Positions 31,601 to 44,189 of a DNA stretch of 64,000 nt are shown in pieces. Both the position numbers and the translations under genes were made by a program. Below the pieces are notes generated by a model that was not told the DNA's origin, did no database searches, and saw only the letters and a list, made by a program, of their open reading frames with translations. Positions within the stretch are counted from its first letter, which is position 1, and every line of letters starts with the position of its first letter. The DNA is from Datisca glomerata (Eukaryota > Streptophyta > Magnoliopsida > Cucurbitales > Datiscaceae), in NCBI GenBank assembly GCA_003255025.1, contig QANY01008913.1, positions 1 to 64,000 of the forward strand, in the 5' to 3' direction.

Positions 31601-32390
31601 TTCATTTATTTCTGAATACATTCTTTTAAGTTATGTTGATTAATTTATGTTTTCTTTTGCTGACTCTTTTATTTTAATTTAATAATATATTGGGTTAGAT
31701 GATAAAGGTACTACAGAAGTGTCAGTCTAGTTGGGATGTCCTGATACATATTCTGATTTCTATCACCAATAATCTTATACAAAAATGTTAAATTCAAAGA
31801 ATTATTATTTTGGTGTAAAACTTTTGTGAAAATAATCTTATAACATTAGTCAGCGTGTGCGTAGATGTCCCAATTTCCAGTTAATAGGGAAAAGGGTTAG
31901 TGGAAAATATGAAAATATAAAACTAACCAAGCATGATGTTTGTACTCGATTAAGGAATAAAAGATTTGGGAAAACCCGAAATCTTCTCTCTGCCATGTTA
32001 TCAAGAATTGATGATGAGACCAATTAGATGAATGCGCATGACTTGCCAGAGTGGCAATCTGAGAAGATCAATTAAGACCGTTGATTTAATCAAGCAGTTG
32101 AGATTAATTTAATTGTTAATATTGATAAACTAGATCTTAATAGAATATTCCGTTGATTTTATTTCAGTTACATTATATAATACATATAAGATTTTATAAA
32201 AAATTAAATGGCTAATTGAAAAGTACAAAAATATTTTAGCATTTTTTTCTTTAGCAGTAGTAACAACTTTAGTAACCCAATGTGTTTAAGGGGTATATGT
32301 GTAAATGGACTTACCCACACATGTCACACTCATATGCACGCACATGCACGTAAATCAAACTATAAAGTCTAAGCTAACATTATAATTACC
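31601..32390. other. Upstream region of the FBP7-type gene
   Basis: AT-rich, no reading frames of note. It should contain the distal promoter of the F-box gene. Confidence 0.5.
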
Positions 32391-32490
32391 CTATATATCT
32401 CTCATTGTTCAATTCTCTCTCTCTCGCAGCCTCTCCCTCAGTGAAGCCCCTCTGTCCCCCTTCTTCGTTTTCGTCATTCATTGGATTCAG
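32391..32490 (+). promoter_or_regulatory. TATA box and untranslated first exon of the FBP7-type gene
   Basis: CTATATAT at 32391-32398 is followed about 30 bases later by a pyrimidine-rich initiator zone. The leader exon probably ends at the CAG|GTAATC donor (32490), and the intron runs to the TTTTTTCAG acceptor at 33870. A second possible leader exon lies at about 32658-32899 (acceptor TTTCAG, donor TCG|GTGAGC), so alternative leaders are possible. Confidence 0.5.
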
Positions 32491-32529
32491 GTAATCATCT
32501 TCTCCCTTCTTTCTTCCTTCTCTTTCTCT

Positions 32530-32540
<11 letters not shown>

Positions 32541-32599
<59 letters not shown>
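32541..32599 (+). repeat. CT microsatellite in the FBP7 leader intron
   Basis: About 29 uninterrupted CT units sit 50 bases downstream of the predicted leader-exon donor. GA/CT tracts at plant promoters and leaders can bind BBR/BPC factors. This is inference. Confidence 0.9.
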
Positions 32600-32602
<3 letters not shown>

Positions 32603-32956
32603 TAGAATTTCGATTAATGCAATTAAATCACTCGAAAATTTGGTTCTTCAATTTCAGCGATTTGTAAACCCTCCCTCTCCCGTTTCTGTTTGCGCATCAC
32701 AGTCGTTTTGTCTCCGTCCATCAATTCCGGTAAGGCGTCAGATTTACTCTCTCTTTCTCGGTCTTTATTCTCTTCCACTCTCTTTCGTTGCTCTCTCTCT
32801 GAACTAACCGTTGACTCTCTCTGTTTTCTTTTCCTTCCATGGCGGCCTCTTGATCGTCTTCTTTGGGTAGTAGTAGATCATCATCGCCGCTCTTCGTCGG
32901 TGAGCATCAATTTTCCTTTTTGTGTTCTTCCTCTCTGTTTCATACCGTAATGGGTC

Positions 32957-33105
32957 TTGCGACCCAGTTCTGACCCAGCCCAAACCGGTTCAATTGGACA
33001 GGAATGAGCCGATCCAGTTCGAACCGGACTTACTTAACTGAACCGAACTGATTCAGACCAACCGGTTCTAATTGAACCGGTCTGATCCACTCTGAGCCCC
33101 TTCTA
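32957..33105. mobile_element. hAT-like AACCGG-rich fragment in FBP7 leader intron
   Basis: A block dense in AACCGGTT, GAACCGG and CCGAACTG motifs resembles the subterminal regions of the hAT elements in this window. No terminal repeat or target duplication was found. Confidence 0.3.
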
Positions 33106-33888
33106 ATTATTAATTTATTAAATAATTATAGTTATTATTCAAATATTTTATAACATGAGATCCTTCTTCGATTTATGTAACAATTTGACTCATCTTATGA
33201 ATTTAACCTATTTAATTTAAAATCCCTTTATTAATTTCTTTATTTTACTCAATCTTATGATGTTTGGACCTTGTAAATAAGTCGGGAAATAAATGAATGG
33301 AAATGAGAATGATTGCCTTCAATTGTTTCTATTATTTGGAATATGAATTACTTTTGGTGTTAATAATTTCCTCCATTTCTTCATCTACTTCCTCTTACTT
33401 TTAGTTTCATTTTTCGGAAGATCCCAAACATGGCTAAGAGTCCAGTAATGTGGGAAAATTGCTTAGACAGTAGAATCTGTGTTAAATCTAGTTCTGGTTT
33501 TGATAAGAAGGGTTTGTACGGTATAGGAAAATCCATCTTGGTATATTGGGGGTTTCAGGCTTTTTAGGCCTTTAACTTTCTGGTTTATTATTTAGGGAAG
33601 AATTAAAATTTCGTTTTATTGGAACATCGGTGATTTTCTCACTATTTCAGTGTTTCTTTTGTATTGATAATTTGGGGATTATTATGTTCTTAAATTTGAA
33701 AATAGATATATTTGTGCTGATGAAAATTCGAGTTGATTGAATACGGACTTGCCATGAGACATTTGTGTTTGGACATTACTTTCTCGAATCCTGAATCTGA
33801 TTTTTTTTCCAGGAGAAGAGTAATGTTAAGTTGGTTATTGTTGTGTTACATAATCACACTCTTTTTTCAGATAACTTTTGGGTAACTC

Positions 33889-36800
33889 ATGGCAGAATTA
33901 GCAATGACGGTTCCTGCTGAACTTGAATCAACTTTGCGGTTGAAGCCTGTTCACTACTTCATTACCAAACGACCATGGCTTGGTAATCTCTTTTAGTCCT
34001 ATGCTGTCCATTTTCGCTCGGCTTGCTTCAACCTTTTTTGTTGTATGCTAATGTGGTTTTGACCTGATTTTAGGATATAACTTTAGGTCATCAGTTGGGA
34101 TATATATATTTTGAGACTTTCTTATTGCTTCCAGGTTTTCTGTTTCAGATCTTTATGGGGTTAATGTTAGACCTGTTGCACCAGTGGGAAGTATCAGTAG
34201 AACGCCATATGTTGATCCAGCATTAATTCACCGTATTCTGCCTGATGAGATACTATTTGAGGTATTACATATGGGGAAATTGAGAGGGCTAGTTGAACTT
34301 AGTTATATTTTTCGGTAGTAGAATTTACTAAGTACTTTATTCCAAAGAGTTTTTATTAAAAGACTCATCTTGTAACATATATAGTTGATCTTTTCAATTA
34401 TAATTAATTCAATCCCAACTCTTTTAATTAATCACAGAAGTTTCAGTCATCCTTTCTTTTCTGATGTCATGCCAAACTTTCCGTATGTAGTTTTTTCTTA
34501 TGTAATCAAATGAGTAAAGAGTATTACAGAAAAGAGGTAACTTGAGAAGGGTGTATTACATAGGCTGAGAGCTAAGAGATTTGATTATGAATTTGTTTAG
34601 GTTTTCGCTCAAATAACTCCATATGACATGGGAAGGGCAATGTGTGTTTGTCGGAAATGGAAATATACCCTTCGTAACCCTCTGTTTTGGCGCAAAGCTT
34701 GTTTAAAGGCTTGGCAGGTAATTCAGAATTGATTTTGAATTGTGAATGTTTCTCAATTTGCTGAGATATTATTAAATTAAAGTTTGGCTCGTATTTTGTT
34801 CAGATTTATGGAGTTATTGGAAACTACAAGATTTTGCAATCAAAGTATGAGTGTTCATGGCGAAAAATGTGGGTTTTAAGACCAAGAGTTCGCACTGATG
34901 GTAAATTTCTTTTCCTTATTTTGAGCACAATATTCATTCAATGAAGAATAAAGTGCCACCATGTATAGGTCCACAAATAAAAAAAAGTGTTGTGTCACAA
35001 TCGTCAGGTTTTCTTTTTCTCTCGGTTATCCATCTATATCATATTGAACAATTTCTTTTGTACCTTATTATTTGATATAATATTACACTCAGTATTTTGG
35101 TAAGGATAGATTCAACTATAGCTTCAGAACTCTATAGAAATTTCAAAAAGCCATACTTACGATATGTAAATCAATGAATACCAGCTAATTAATCCAGTTA
35201 CTTGGTACAAACACTTTTTTTTTGTTTAGTGGAATTAAGCTTGTGAATGACACATATCTTAGGGATAGTTATGTCTTGCTATGGACGGTTTAGTACATAT
35301 GATAAAAATTTACTGACATATATATGTAAAGGCGACCAACGAAAATTGGGTGTTGTTTTTCCTTGAAATTCATAATGTTGTCTTCTTATGTTTTGATGCT
35401 TGGCACTAATATCCATTTGTGTTAGGTCTTTATGTCAGTAGGACTACTTACATTCATGCTGGAGTTGCAGTGTGGAAGACTACTAAACCAGTTCACCTGG
35501 TATACTTATTTTTCATTGGAACATTCAGCCTTCATGTTATCCCTTGACAATTTTTCCGGACTTTTTATTTATTAATTATTACATGCTTTTACCTTCTCAA
35601 GGCCCACTACAATAACTGCGAGGCAGTTTACCTTTAGCGAAGCCAGGAATTTACAGTTTAAGATATTAGTGATCTCTTTATTCCGTTCCATGACTGCCAA
35701 AAGACCCAACTAGTTTTACTAGGATTGAACATGTCTTCTTATTTATTGCTTTGTTTTCGTGGGACTCTAAATATATTTGTTCTTTTTTTCCGCCCATAAG
35801 AACTCTGAACAGTGTCTGCTTATGTGGAAGGAGCTTAGGCGTGATGTTAGAGTGGTCATTCTGGTGCTATAGTGAGATTATGTCTGTTAGCTCTATATCC
35901 TAACTAAATTCAGCAAAACTCTAGGCTCTAGGCTTCCCAATTGTGACTCTATCTCTTACTTTCGCCAATTTGAAAAACATATTTGAAAAGATGATAGAAG
36001 ATTAAAGACTTTATTTCATTTTTACTTACTGGGAATTGTTTAGACTTCAATGGCTTTGGTATATCCTTTATGTAGTTTTCTGCCCTTTAACTTCTAGGAG
36101 TACTAGTGTTCTCTCCCACAGCGGTTTATGTATTTGTATCATTGGATGACTTGTGATGGGGGGGATTTTGGCTAATAAGTGGTTCATTTGTAAAGAAGTC
36201 GATGAGGCCAATCCATTTACTCCTTTATAATTTATTTCAACTCTGGTCTGGAACATGTCAGTGAATTCACAGTACGATGGATGATGCCCAAGTCAGATGA
36301 GGATTTGCTACTTAGTTGGACTTGGCCGTGATATTGCTGATGACCCTTGACCATGCGTTTTGGCCGTAGTTGTTTGGTTGGGTGTATTTGGATTGAGAAT
36401 TACCAAAAATCTTTTAGATATTTGTGTTTCGTTGATTATTGTCCCACGCCCACCACATGCTCTCTACCAACTTGGGGATATGTTAATTTTGGCCATATAT
36501 TGTTTGAGCTGGGATTAACGTGATAGCATTAAGAATGGTTCATAAAGAATTATCCATCTGGTAAATTGAAAGTTTTGCATTTGCCTCGGTCCACTACATT
36601 AGTTAAGTGTTCTTTCATTGTTAGCATTTCATATTTTCATAGTGTGGCAATGCTATGGAAGTTGGCTAAGACGTCCAAGATATTTTCGTAGTGTATTATG
36701 TCCTTCTGATACCCTGTATCAGTTTTACAACTACAAATATTTTTACTGTTGGCAGAGGAGAGAAATAACATAAAAAACTAAGAAAGCACAAGTAGTCGCT

Positions 36801-39250
36801 ACAAATTCTTTTACCACCCTCAAGTTTTTTTCCTCTGGCTAGGGTGGTATGATCAACTAGTTTACTGTTTATAAGGAGAGTGAGGTGGAGCTAGAATAAG
36901 GATGGGGTGCTCTCGGTGAAATCTTATTTCAAGAAGCTCTCTCTTATTAGGGAGCTCCCTTTCCCTCAGAATAATATTTTGGAAGACCGGTGATCCTCCG
37001 AGATGCGCGTTTTTGGGGATGGACTTCACCTTGGGAAACTAATCTACTGTGGATAATCTGAGAAAGAGAGGTTCCATATGGCTAGTAGATATTATCTGTG
37101 CAAAATCGAGGAAGAAACTTACAATCACTTGTTCTTGCATTGTACTGTTTCTTCTTGCTTGTGGAACAACATATTGGACACTGCTGGGCTTTGGTGGTCT
37201 TTGCATGGCTCGATGAAAGGTATTTCGTTCGAGTGGAATTTTTGGTGAAAGGTTTGGTGGAGAGGAAAATCTGGAGAATTATACCTCTCTGCATTACATT
37301 ATGTGGACCGTTTGGCGTGAGAGGAACAAAAGGGCCTTTGATTGGATTCTTAATCCCGTGGATACATTACTTTGTTCTTTGTTTGAATACTTGTAAAGAC
37401 TGGTCTACTATTTAGATCCTCATCGAGAGACCAAGTTTTTTGACAGTTAGGATCTCTTTTTTGTAGGGCCCTAGCGGTTTTCTTGTGTTATATTCTCCTT
37501 TACTGTTTATCTTAGGTTATCTTCTCCTTTTCTCAGGTCTGCTACTTCCGTTACATGAGATTCTTCCCTTCAGGGCAATCTCTTTACAAGGTTTTTATCT
37601 CGACTCACTTTAACATTTAAACTATTGATTTCTTACATAATCTAATTCACATTTCCTTTTCCTTTTATTGATCCGCAAATATTAGATTTCTCCTCACAAA
37701 ATCAAGGACGTAGTGAAGCGCATGAACTTTCATGCATCAAAGGCAGATTGTGTCTTTAGAGGTCATTACTCAATGTTAGATGACATGGTTAGTTCTGTTC
37801 TTCGCCTTACCATTACAATTGATTTTCCTACTCTGCATGTCTTTGGTCATATAATTACAGACAGATATTTGACTTGTGCAGCCCTTCATCCTTGCATTAA
37901 CAAAAGAATTTCTGGTGCTTACTGCTGTAATCTGTATATATGCGTTTTCATTGTTTTCTAGACCTTTTTAAGTAAACGTGGTTACCATTACATTGCAGGT
38001 CGAAGCTGCTGTCTTATATCCAGGCTCGTATCCTAATGTGCTGAGAATCCGCTTAAGGTATTCCTAATTCAATTGTCAAATAAGTTATCTGTGTTGTCTA
38101 AAAGAATGTTATAGAAATATCTGTTGCTTTAGTTTAACTTTACCATGTAATTATCAAGGAACAACTCCAACCATTTTCTAGTGAAACTTGGATACATTTT
38201 GAGTTATATACAACAATGATTTGAAAGAATTGTGATATTGGCAAGCCTCAAGATGCCTTCTGCCTTCAGGAGTTCGATAATCACAATGGCTACATGATTG
38301 TTGAAGGGTTGCTCTTTCACTAGTTTATAAAACCATTTTGTTGTAGTCAAAACATCACAAAGTATAAACAATTATTCTTTAGTTTCCCACATGGTTTCGA
38401 AATGTAACCAACATTAAGTGGTTAAATCCCAAAAGTAGCGAACTTAACATTCATAGTCTTGTCACGTTTAGTAGGTCAGATGCACACATACTATCGCCTT
38501 TGCTTATTTTAATCTGGATGTGATTCTGCAGTAGTAGAGTTATGTTAGCAGCGTGTGAACAATGTTAAAATAGAGCTTGAACATTATTTGGCAATTTTTC
38601 AAAGACGAACTAGACTAACAGACAAATTTATGTTAACCAGAACCAGAACTCCTGAGAAATCATCCTGCAAAATACAATAGGTTACGCAAGGATTTTTACA
38701 GAATCATTTGATCTCGGTTGTTCGATTAGATGTAACCAGCTAATATGAAGTTATATTGTGCACGGTGGAAGTTCGTGTGCATCTTAATGCTTTTCTGTTT
38801 GTCATAGGTTAAGAGGAAATATTACAGGGGCGAACAATCGGATGGATCTGTTGTCCCTTGTCCCATGCGGTGTTAATGATTCAGAGGTTGAAGGTCCTGA
38901 TGAGGATGTCCTCAGTGTAGTCGACAGGTGGGAGGATGATGAAACCCACAACACTGACGTGCCTGCAACTTCATTCAAGAGGGCTCTTACTCCTTTTATC
39001 TTTGTTCCATTCAAAGAGGTAAATACGTATTTAATTTTCAAATGGGACAATCAAGTATAGTCTGAATCTGTATGGTTAGATTGTAACTCTCGGAAGGATG
39101 CATACGTTCTCTCTCTTTTGCATGCGCTTACATTTGATCTGATATATGTTTCTCACATTGATATCAAAATGTCGGAGTTCACCTCAGGTCAGAACATCGG
39201 TTTTGAATCTACCGATGAAGAAGATGGACTATTTATTATCCGGGTGTTAA
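33889..39250 (+). CDS. FBP7: F-box protein 7-type protein (FBP7), ten coding exons
   Basis: Coding exons are 33889-33982, 34149-34261, 34601-34717, 34804-34900, 35426-35499, 37537-37590, 37686-37787, 37999-38057, 38808-39018 and 39188-39250. All junctions are GT-AG, and the total of 984 bases gives 327 residues plus stop. The N-terminus [12 protein letters not shown] and the F-box at residues about 57-103 ([15 protein letters not shown], then CVCRKW) match Arabidopsis FBP7 (At1g21760), as do [12 protein letters not shown] and the C-terminal LNLP..KMDY. That protein is reported to support translation under temperature stress, probably as an SCF adaptor through SKP1. The length equals that of the Arabidopsis protein as I remember it, and there are no stops or frameshifts, so the gene looks functional. 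Intron 5 (35500-37536) holds a LINE scrap. Decayed copies of exons 8-11 lie downstream. Confidence 0.92.
36900..37430 (+). pseudogene. LINE ORF2 C-terminal fragment (zf-RVT) within FBP7 intron
   Basis: Shifted forward frames encode the conserved end of plant LINE reverse transcriptases. First comes a DNLRKRG-type segment, then a zinc-binding C..C..EEET..H...C motif (around 37085-37150), then [16 protein letters not shown] (about 37300-37350). The reverse transcriptase core is absent and frameshifts occur, so it is a dead 5'-truncated insert. It lies in sense orientation in the long intron of the FBP7 gene. Confidence 0.7.
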
Positions 39251-40739
39251 AGCTGATGAAAGAGGAGCAGCCTGTGAATGATAATAATAATATAAACAGT
39301 TTGGCGACTGATTTCTGCTTTATAGACTATCTTATGTTGTTGATTTCAGTGGTTGCTATTTGAAGTTTGCATATTTCTTTTGCAACATGAAATGCTATAA
39401 TCTATCGTAATGAATGATCTTATTGGATGGTTCTCGTCTACTTCTCTATTTGTTTTATTTTATTGTCTGTTAGAAATCATGATTACTTTAGTAATTACGC
39501 CAGAAAACAAGAAGCAAGTGAAGAAATTGGGTATAGAAGAATGTAAGGCCTACTATGTAAATTGCAATGAGGGAATATGAGATCTCTCTCCATAATCAAA
39601 GTACGAAATATGCTTTGAAAATTCCCATAACTTTTAGGCGTAGTTGGATGGGTATGTCACATTGTGGTTGCCTGTTCTTAATCAGCATGCGTTTTTTTAA
39701 AATTAGCTTCATTCCCATCAGTTCAAAGGAATTGAAAACAACAAACAAGAAAACAGAAAACTTGTAGAAGATAATTACGCCTAAAAATAACACGGTATGG
39801 CGTAGGGTTTTAACAAAGTTTTCCCAGGATGGTGGCATTTAAATATCAACAAGAAGGCTGAAAGAAGTTTTATTCTCCCTCTTGTGTTTTCGGTCATATA
39901 TGATTATTGTTTTGGGTGTAAGAGGTCCTGAGTGGGAAACCGTTGCAATTGATAGATTTGAAGTTACGGTTTGTGGAAAACCGTCGCCAATGTGCGTTCT
40001 ATTGCGTCGGTTGGACAAACCGTTATCATATTGTTCTCATATTTGACTGATTGCAACGGTTATATGAACCATTAATGTTTAATATTTTTTTGTAAGGAAC
40101 ATGATTAGACTGCCAAGTGTCTTCTGTCGGAGAAAATTCAAAAATTTTCCTGAGAGTAAAAGAAAATTCGAACTTGCAATAGATTAAGTGTTGGTAAAGA
40201 AAATGATCAAAGTGTTCACTATGATATCCATGTCAGCAAATTTCAATGATTTTAGGTTTACTATTCAAGATAAAAAATAATGAATAAAGAAAGATATGTT
40301 ATCCGTTGTTTTTTGTTTGTGTACGTTTGGATCATCTCTTATTTCTAAAATTGAATAATTTTTTATAGAAGAAATCATCAAATATTGCTAGCTAAATAAT
40401 GGCTGTAAAAAATTTCAATACTTTTCAATATTACCATGATAACATAATCAATTGAGAAAAATTGTAAGTTCTACTACATGTATAGATTTGTATCATCTCT
40501 TGTTCAAAAGAATATGAGTTACTTTTTTCGTAGAGCTGAAATGTTAATATTATTTTTGACGTTTCAGACGTTAACATTTAATAGCTCTCTAAGAAATGAA
40601 AGACTTGATCCGTTAAAAGCAAAATCAGTTGTTTAGATAAAAACATTTCTCTTGTAAAGGAGATAATTTCAATCCGCTCTGTGTTGTTGGTTCGATCAAC
40701 CAATAAAAAAATACAACGTTAGATAACGAGATGTGTCAC
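39104..40739 (+). repeat. Duplication unit B: FBP7 last exon, 3' flank and repeat R
   Basis: This is the parent of the tandem copy at 40740-42395. It runs from the end of the last intron, through the last exon (39188-39250), about 830 bases of flank, and R copy 2 (40090-40739). R is cut at GTGTCACACG, where the second B unit starts with CGTTCTCTCTCTTTTGCATG. Confidence 0.85.
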
Positions 40740-40823
40740 ACGTTCTCTCTCTTTTGCATGCACTTACATTTGATCTAATATATGTTTCTCACATTTATAT
40801 CAAAATGTCGGTGTTCACCTCAG

Positions 40824-40883
40824 GTCCGAACATCAGTTTTGAATCTACCGATGAAGAAGATGGATTATTTATTACCCAGATGA
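40824..40883 (+). pseudogene. Duplicate of FBP7 last exon
   Basis: It reads [19 protein letters not shown] and stop, after a conserved AG acceptor. If the FBP7 transcript read through and spliced here, only the C-terminal residues would change. There is no evidence that this happens. Confidence 0.75.
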
Positions 40884-41539
40884 TAAAGCAGATGAAACAG
40901 GAGCAGTTTGTGAATGATAATAATAATTTCGTATCAATTTTATTGTTTGTATAAACATAAGCAATTTGACGACTGATATCTGCTTTATAGATATCTTATG
41001 TTGCTGATTTTAGTGGTTGCTATTTGAAGTTTGCATATTTCTTTTGCAACATGAAATGCTATAATCTATCGTAATGAATGATCTTGTTGGATAGTTCTCT
41101 CTTCTACTTCGCTATATATTTTATTTTATTTTGTGTCTGTTAGAAATCATGATTACTTTAGTAATTACGCCACAAAACAAGAAATTGGGTATAGAAGAAT
41201 GTAAGGCCTCCTATGCAAATTGCAACGAGGGAATATGTGATCTCTCTCCATAAGCAAAGTGCGAAATATGCTTTGAAAATTCCCATAATTTTTAGGCGTA
41301 ATTGGGTAGCAATGTCACATTGTGGTTGCATGTTGTTAATCAGCATGATTTTTTTAAAATTAGCTTCATTCCCATCAGTTAAAAGGAATTAAAAACAACA
41401 AACAAGAAGATAGAAAACTTGTAGAAGATAATTAGGCCTAAAAGAAACACAGTATGGCCTAGAGTTTATCAAAGTTTTTCCCAGGATGGTGGCATTTAAA
41501 TATCAACAAGAAGGCTGAAAGAAGCTCCATTCTCCCACT

Positions 41540-41750
41540 TGTGTTTTCGGTCATTTATGATTCTCGTTTTGGATGTAAGAGGTCCCGAGTTGGAAACCGT
41601 CGCAATTGATAGACCTGAAGCGACGGTTTGTGGAGAACCATCGCCGATGTGCATTCTATTGCGATGGTTGGACAAATCGTCGTCATATGTTCTCATGTTT
41701 GACCTATTACAACGGTTGAACCGTGACTGTTTAAAATTTTTGTTGTAGGG
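41540..41750 (-). mobile_element. CACTA right-end remnant within unit B'
   Basis: The segment holds repeated AACCGTCGC/GCGACGGTT motifs and ends in TTTTTGTTGTAGGG. Its reverse complement CCCTACAACAAAAA is one base from a CACTACAACAAAAA terminus. The older copy at 39890-40085 has the same layout with more changes. No left end was found. Confidence 0.4.
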
Positions 41751-41754
41751 AACA

Positions 41755-42617
41755 TGGTTAGACTGTCAAGTGTCTTTTATCGGCGGAAATTCGAAGATTT
41801 TCCCGAGGGTAAATGAAAATTTGAACTTGCCATAGATTAAGTGTTGGTAAAGAAAATGATCAAAGTGATCACTATGATATCCACATCAGCATATTTCAAT
41901 GATTTTAGTTTTGCCATCCTAAGATAAAAAATAATGAATAAAAAAAGATATGTTATTTCATTTCTGTTATGTGTAGGTTTGAGTCATATCTTATTTATAA
42001 AATTGAATAACTTTCTATAGTAGAAGAAATTATCAAATTTTGATAGTTAAATAATTTTTAAAAATTTCAATACTTTTCAATATTACCATATGATAACATA
42101 ATCAATTGAGAAAAAATGTAAGTTCTATTGCATGTATAAATTTGTATCATCTTTTGTTCAAAAGAATATGAGAGCTACTTCTTTCCTAGAGGTGAGTTAA
42201 TATTGTTTTTGACGTTTCAAACGTTAACATTTAATAGCTTTCTAGAAAATGAAATATTTGATTTGTTAAAAGCAAAATCAATTGTTCAGGTAAAAATATT
42301 TCTCTTGTAAAAGAGATAATTTCAATCCGCTTTGAGTTGTTGGTTCGATCAATCAATAAAAAAAATACAACATTAGATAACGAGATGTGTCACACATATA
42401 TTTTAATTAAGAAGATGATAGTTCAAAGTCCATGAATTTATGGTCATTTATAGACAATGACTGAAAATACATTATATTCAAATCCAACAATTTAATTGAT
42501 ATGAATAAACATGAACAATTTAGTATCATGAACATTGAGTTTAAGATGAGAAATTTGATATAAAACCTAATTATACAAATATAGAATTTGTTCACTTCGT
42601 TATGTGATTGTTATTCA
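41755..42617 (+). repeat. Dispersed repeat R, copy 3
   Basis: It matches 29300-30130 over nearly its full length without the minisatellite expansion. It ends at TTATTCA, where a copy of FBP7 intron 7 and exon 8 begins. Confidence 0.8.
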
Positions 42618-44189
42618 ACTCACCTTAACATTTAAATTATTGATTTCTTACATAATCTAATTCACATATCCTTTTCCTTTTATTAATCTGCAAATTCTCC
42701 TCTCAAAATCAAGGACGTAGCGTCGTGCATGGACTTTTGTGCATCAAAGGGTTCATCAAAGGCGGATTGTGTCTTCAGAGGTCATTACTCAATGTTAGAT
42801 GATATTGTCCATTATGTTCTTCGCCTGACCATTACAATTGATTTTCCTAATCTGCATGTATCTGGTCATATATTATAGACTAAGATATTTGACTTGTGCG
42901 GTCCTTCATCCTTGCCCTTCATCCTTGCATTAACAAAAGAATTTCTGGTGTTTGTTGCTGGAATATGTGTATGTGTTTTCATTGTTTTCTAGACATTTTC
43001 AAGTAAATGTCGTTACCAATACATTGGTATTCCTAATTCAAAGCTGTTGTCTTATATCCAAGCTCGTATTCTATTGTGCTGAGAATCCGCTTAAGGTATT
43101 CCTAATTCAACTGTCAAATAAGTTATCCGTATTGTCTAAGAGAATGTTATAGAAATATATGTTGCGTTAGTTTAACTTTACCATGTAAATATCAAGGAAC
43201 AACTCCAACCATTTTCTGGTGAAACTTGACTTCATTCTGAGTTATATACAGCAATGGTTTGAAAGAATTGTGATATTGGCAAGCCTCAAGATGCCTTCTG
43301 CCTTCAGGAGTTCGATAATCACAATAGCTACATGATTGTTGAAGGGTTACTCTATCACTAGTCTTTAAAACCATTTTGTTGAAGTCCAAGCATCACAAAT
43401 TATAGAAACAATTGTTCTTTAGTTTCCCACTGGGTTCTAAATGTAATCAACACTGTATGGTTAAATCCCAAAAATAGTGAACTTAACATTCATAGTTTTG
43501 TCACATTCAGTATGTCAGATGCACACATGCTATCACATTTGCTTATTTTAATTTATGTATGTCATTCTACAGTAGTAGAGTGATATTAGTAGAGTGTGAA
43601 CAATGTTAAAATAGAGCTTTACCATTATTTGGCAATTTTTTGAAGACGAATTAGACTAACGTGGAAATTTATGTTGACTAGAACTAATAAGAAATCATCC
43701 CACAAAATACAACAGGTTATGCAAGAATTTCTAGAGTGACCATTAACATTTGATCTCAGTTGTTCGATTAGATGTAACAAGCTTATATGAAGTTATATAG
43801 TGCACGGTGGAAGTTCTTGTGCATCTTAATGTTTTTCTGTTTGTCATAGGTTAAGAGGAACTATTACAAGGGTGAACGACCAAATGGATCTGTAGTCCCT
43901 TGAGCATGTGATGTTAATGATTCATAGGTTGACGGTCCTGATGAGGGTGTCCTCAATGTAGTCGATGGGTGGGATGATGATGAAACCCGCAACCCTGACA
44001 TGCCTGCAATTTCATTCAAGGGGGGTCTTACTTCTTTTATCTTTGTTCTATTCAAATAGGTAAATATGTATTTAATTTGAAATGGAACAACCAAATGTAA
44101 TCTGGATCTACAGTTAGATTGTAACTTTCGAAAGGATGCATACATTTTCTCTCTTTTGCATGCGCTTACATTTGATCTGGTATATGTTT
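42618..44189 (+). pseudogene. Decayed copy of FBP7 exons 8-10 with introns
   Basis: Bases 42618-44189 copy 37603-39151, starting inside intron 7 and running 45 bases beyond the last-intron breakpoint of unit B. The exon 8 copy (about 42697-42800) has a 12-base internal duplication (GGGTTCATCAAA). The exon 9 copy has lost its acceptor to a stretch resembling TATTCCTAATTCAA. The exon 10 copy (about 43853-44059) has several in-frame stops, for example TAG in place of a leucine codon and TGA after the following codons. It contains no start or F-box and cannot make protein. Because it carries introns it arose by DNA duplication, not retroposition. Confidence 0.88.

Larger units (their letters stand above)
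40740..42395 (+). repeat. Duplication unit B': tandem copy of FBP7 last exon and flank
   Basis: A direct copy of 39104-40739 joined at a shared ACG. It includes a last-exon copy at 40824-40883 with an intact TTCACCTCAG acceptor and 19 codons ending in TGA. Only the last residues differ from the real exon. The R repeat in this copy continues uninterrupted to about 42617, showing the original extent of R. Confidence 0.85.

Noticed and set aside
32386..32601. 71-codon Arg-Glu repeat frame on the minus strand
   Set aside because: It is only the translation of the CT/GA microsatellite.
32481..32950. Plus frames of 86-108 codons around the CT tract
   Set aside because: They lie in the leader and first intron of the FBP7-type gene and are driven by the microsatellite.
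39118..39363. 81-codon frame starting before the last FBP7 exon
   Set aside because: It reads the last exon in a wrong frame; the spliced frame gives the conserved FBP7 C-terminus.
42618..44189. Possibility that the FBP7 exon 8-10 copy is a functional paralogue
   Set aside because: It has no start, no F-box, several stops, a lost acceptor and an internal duplication.
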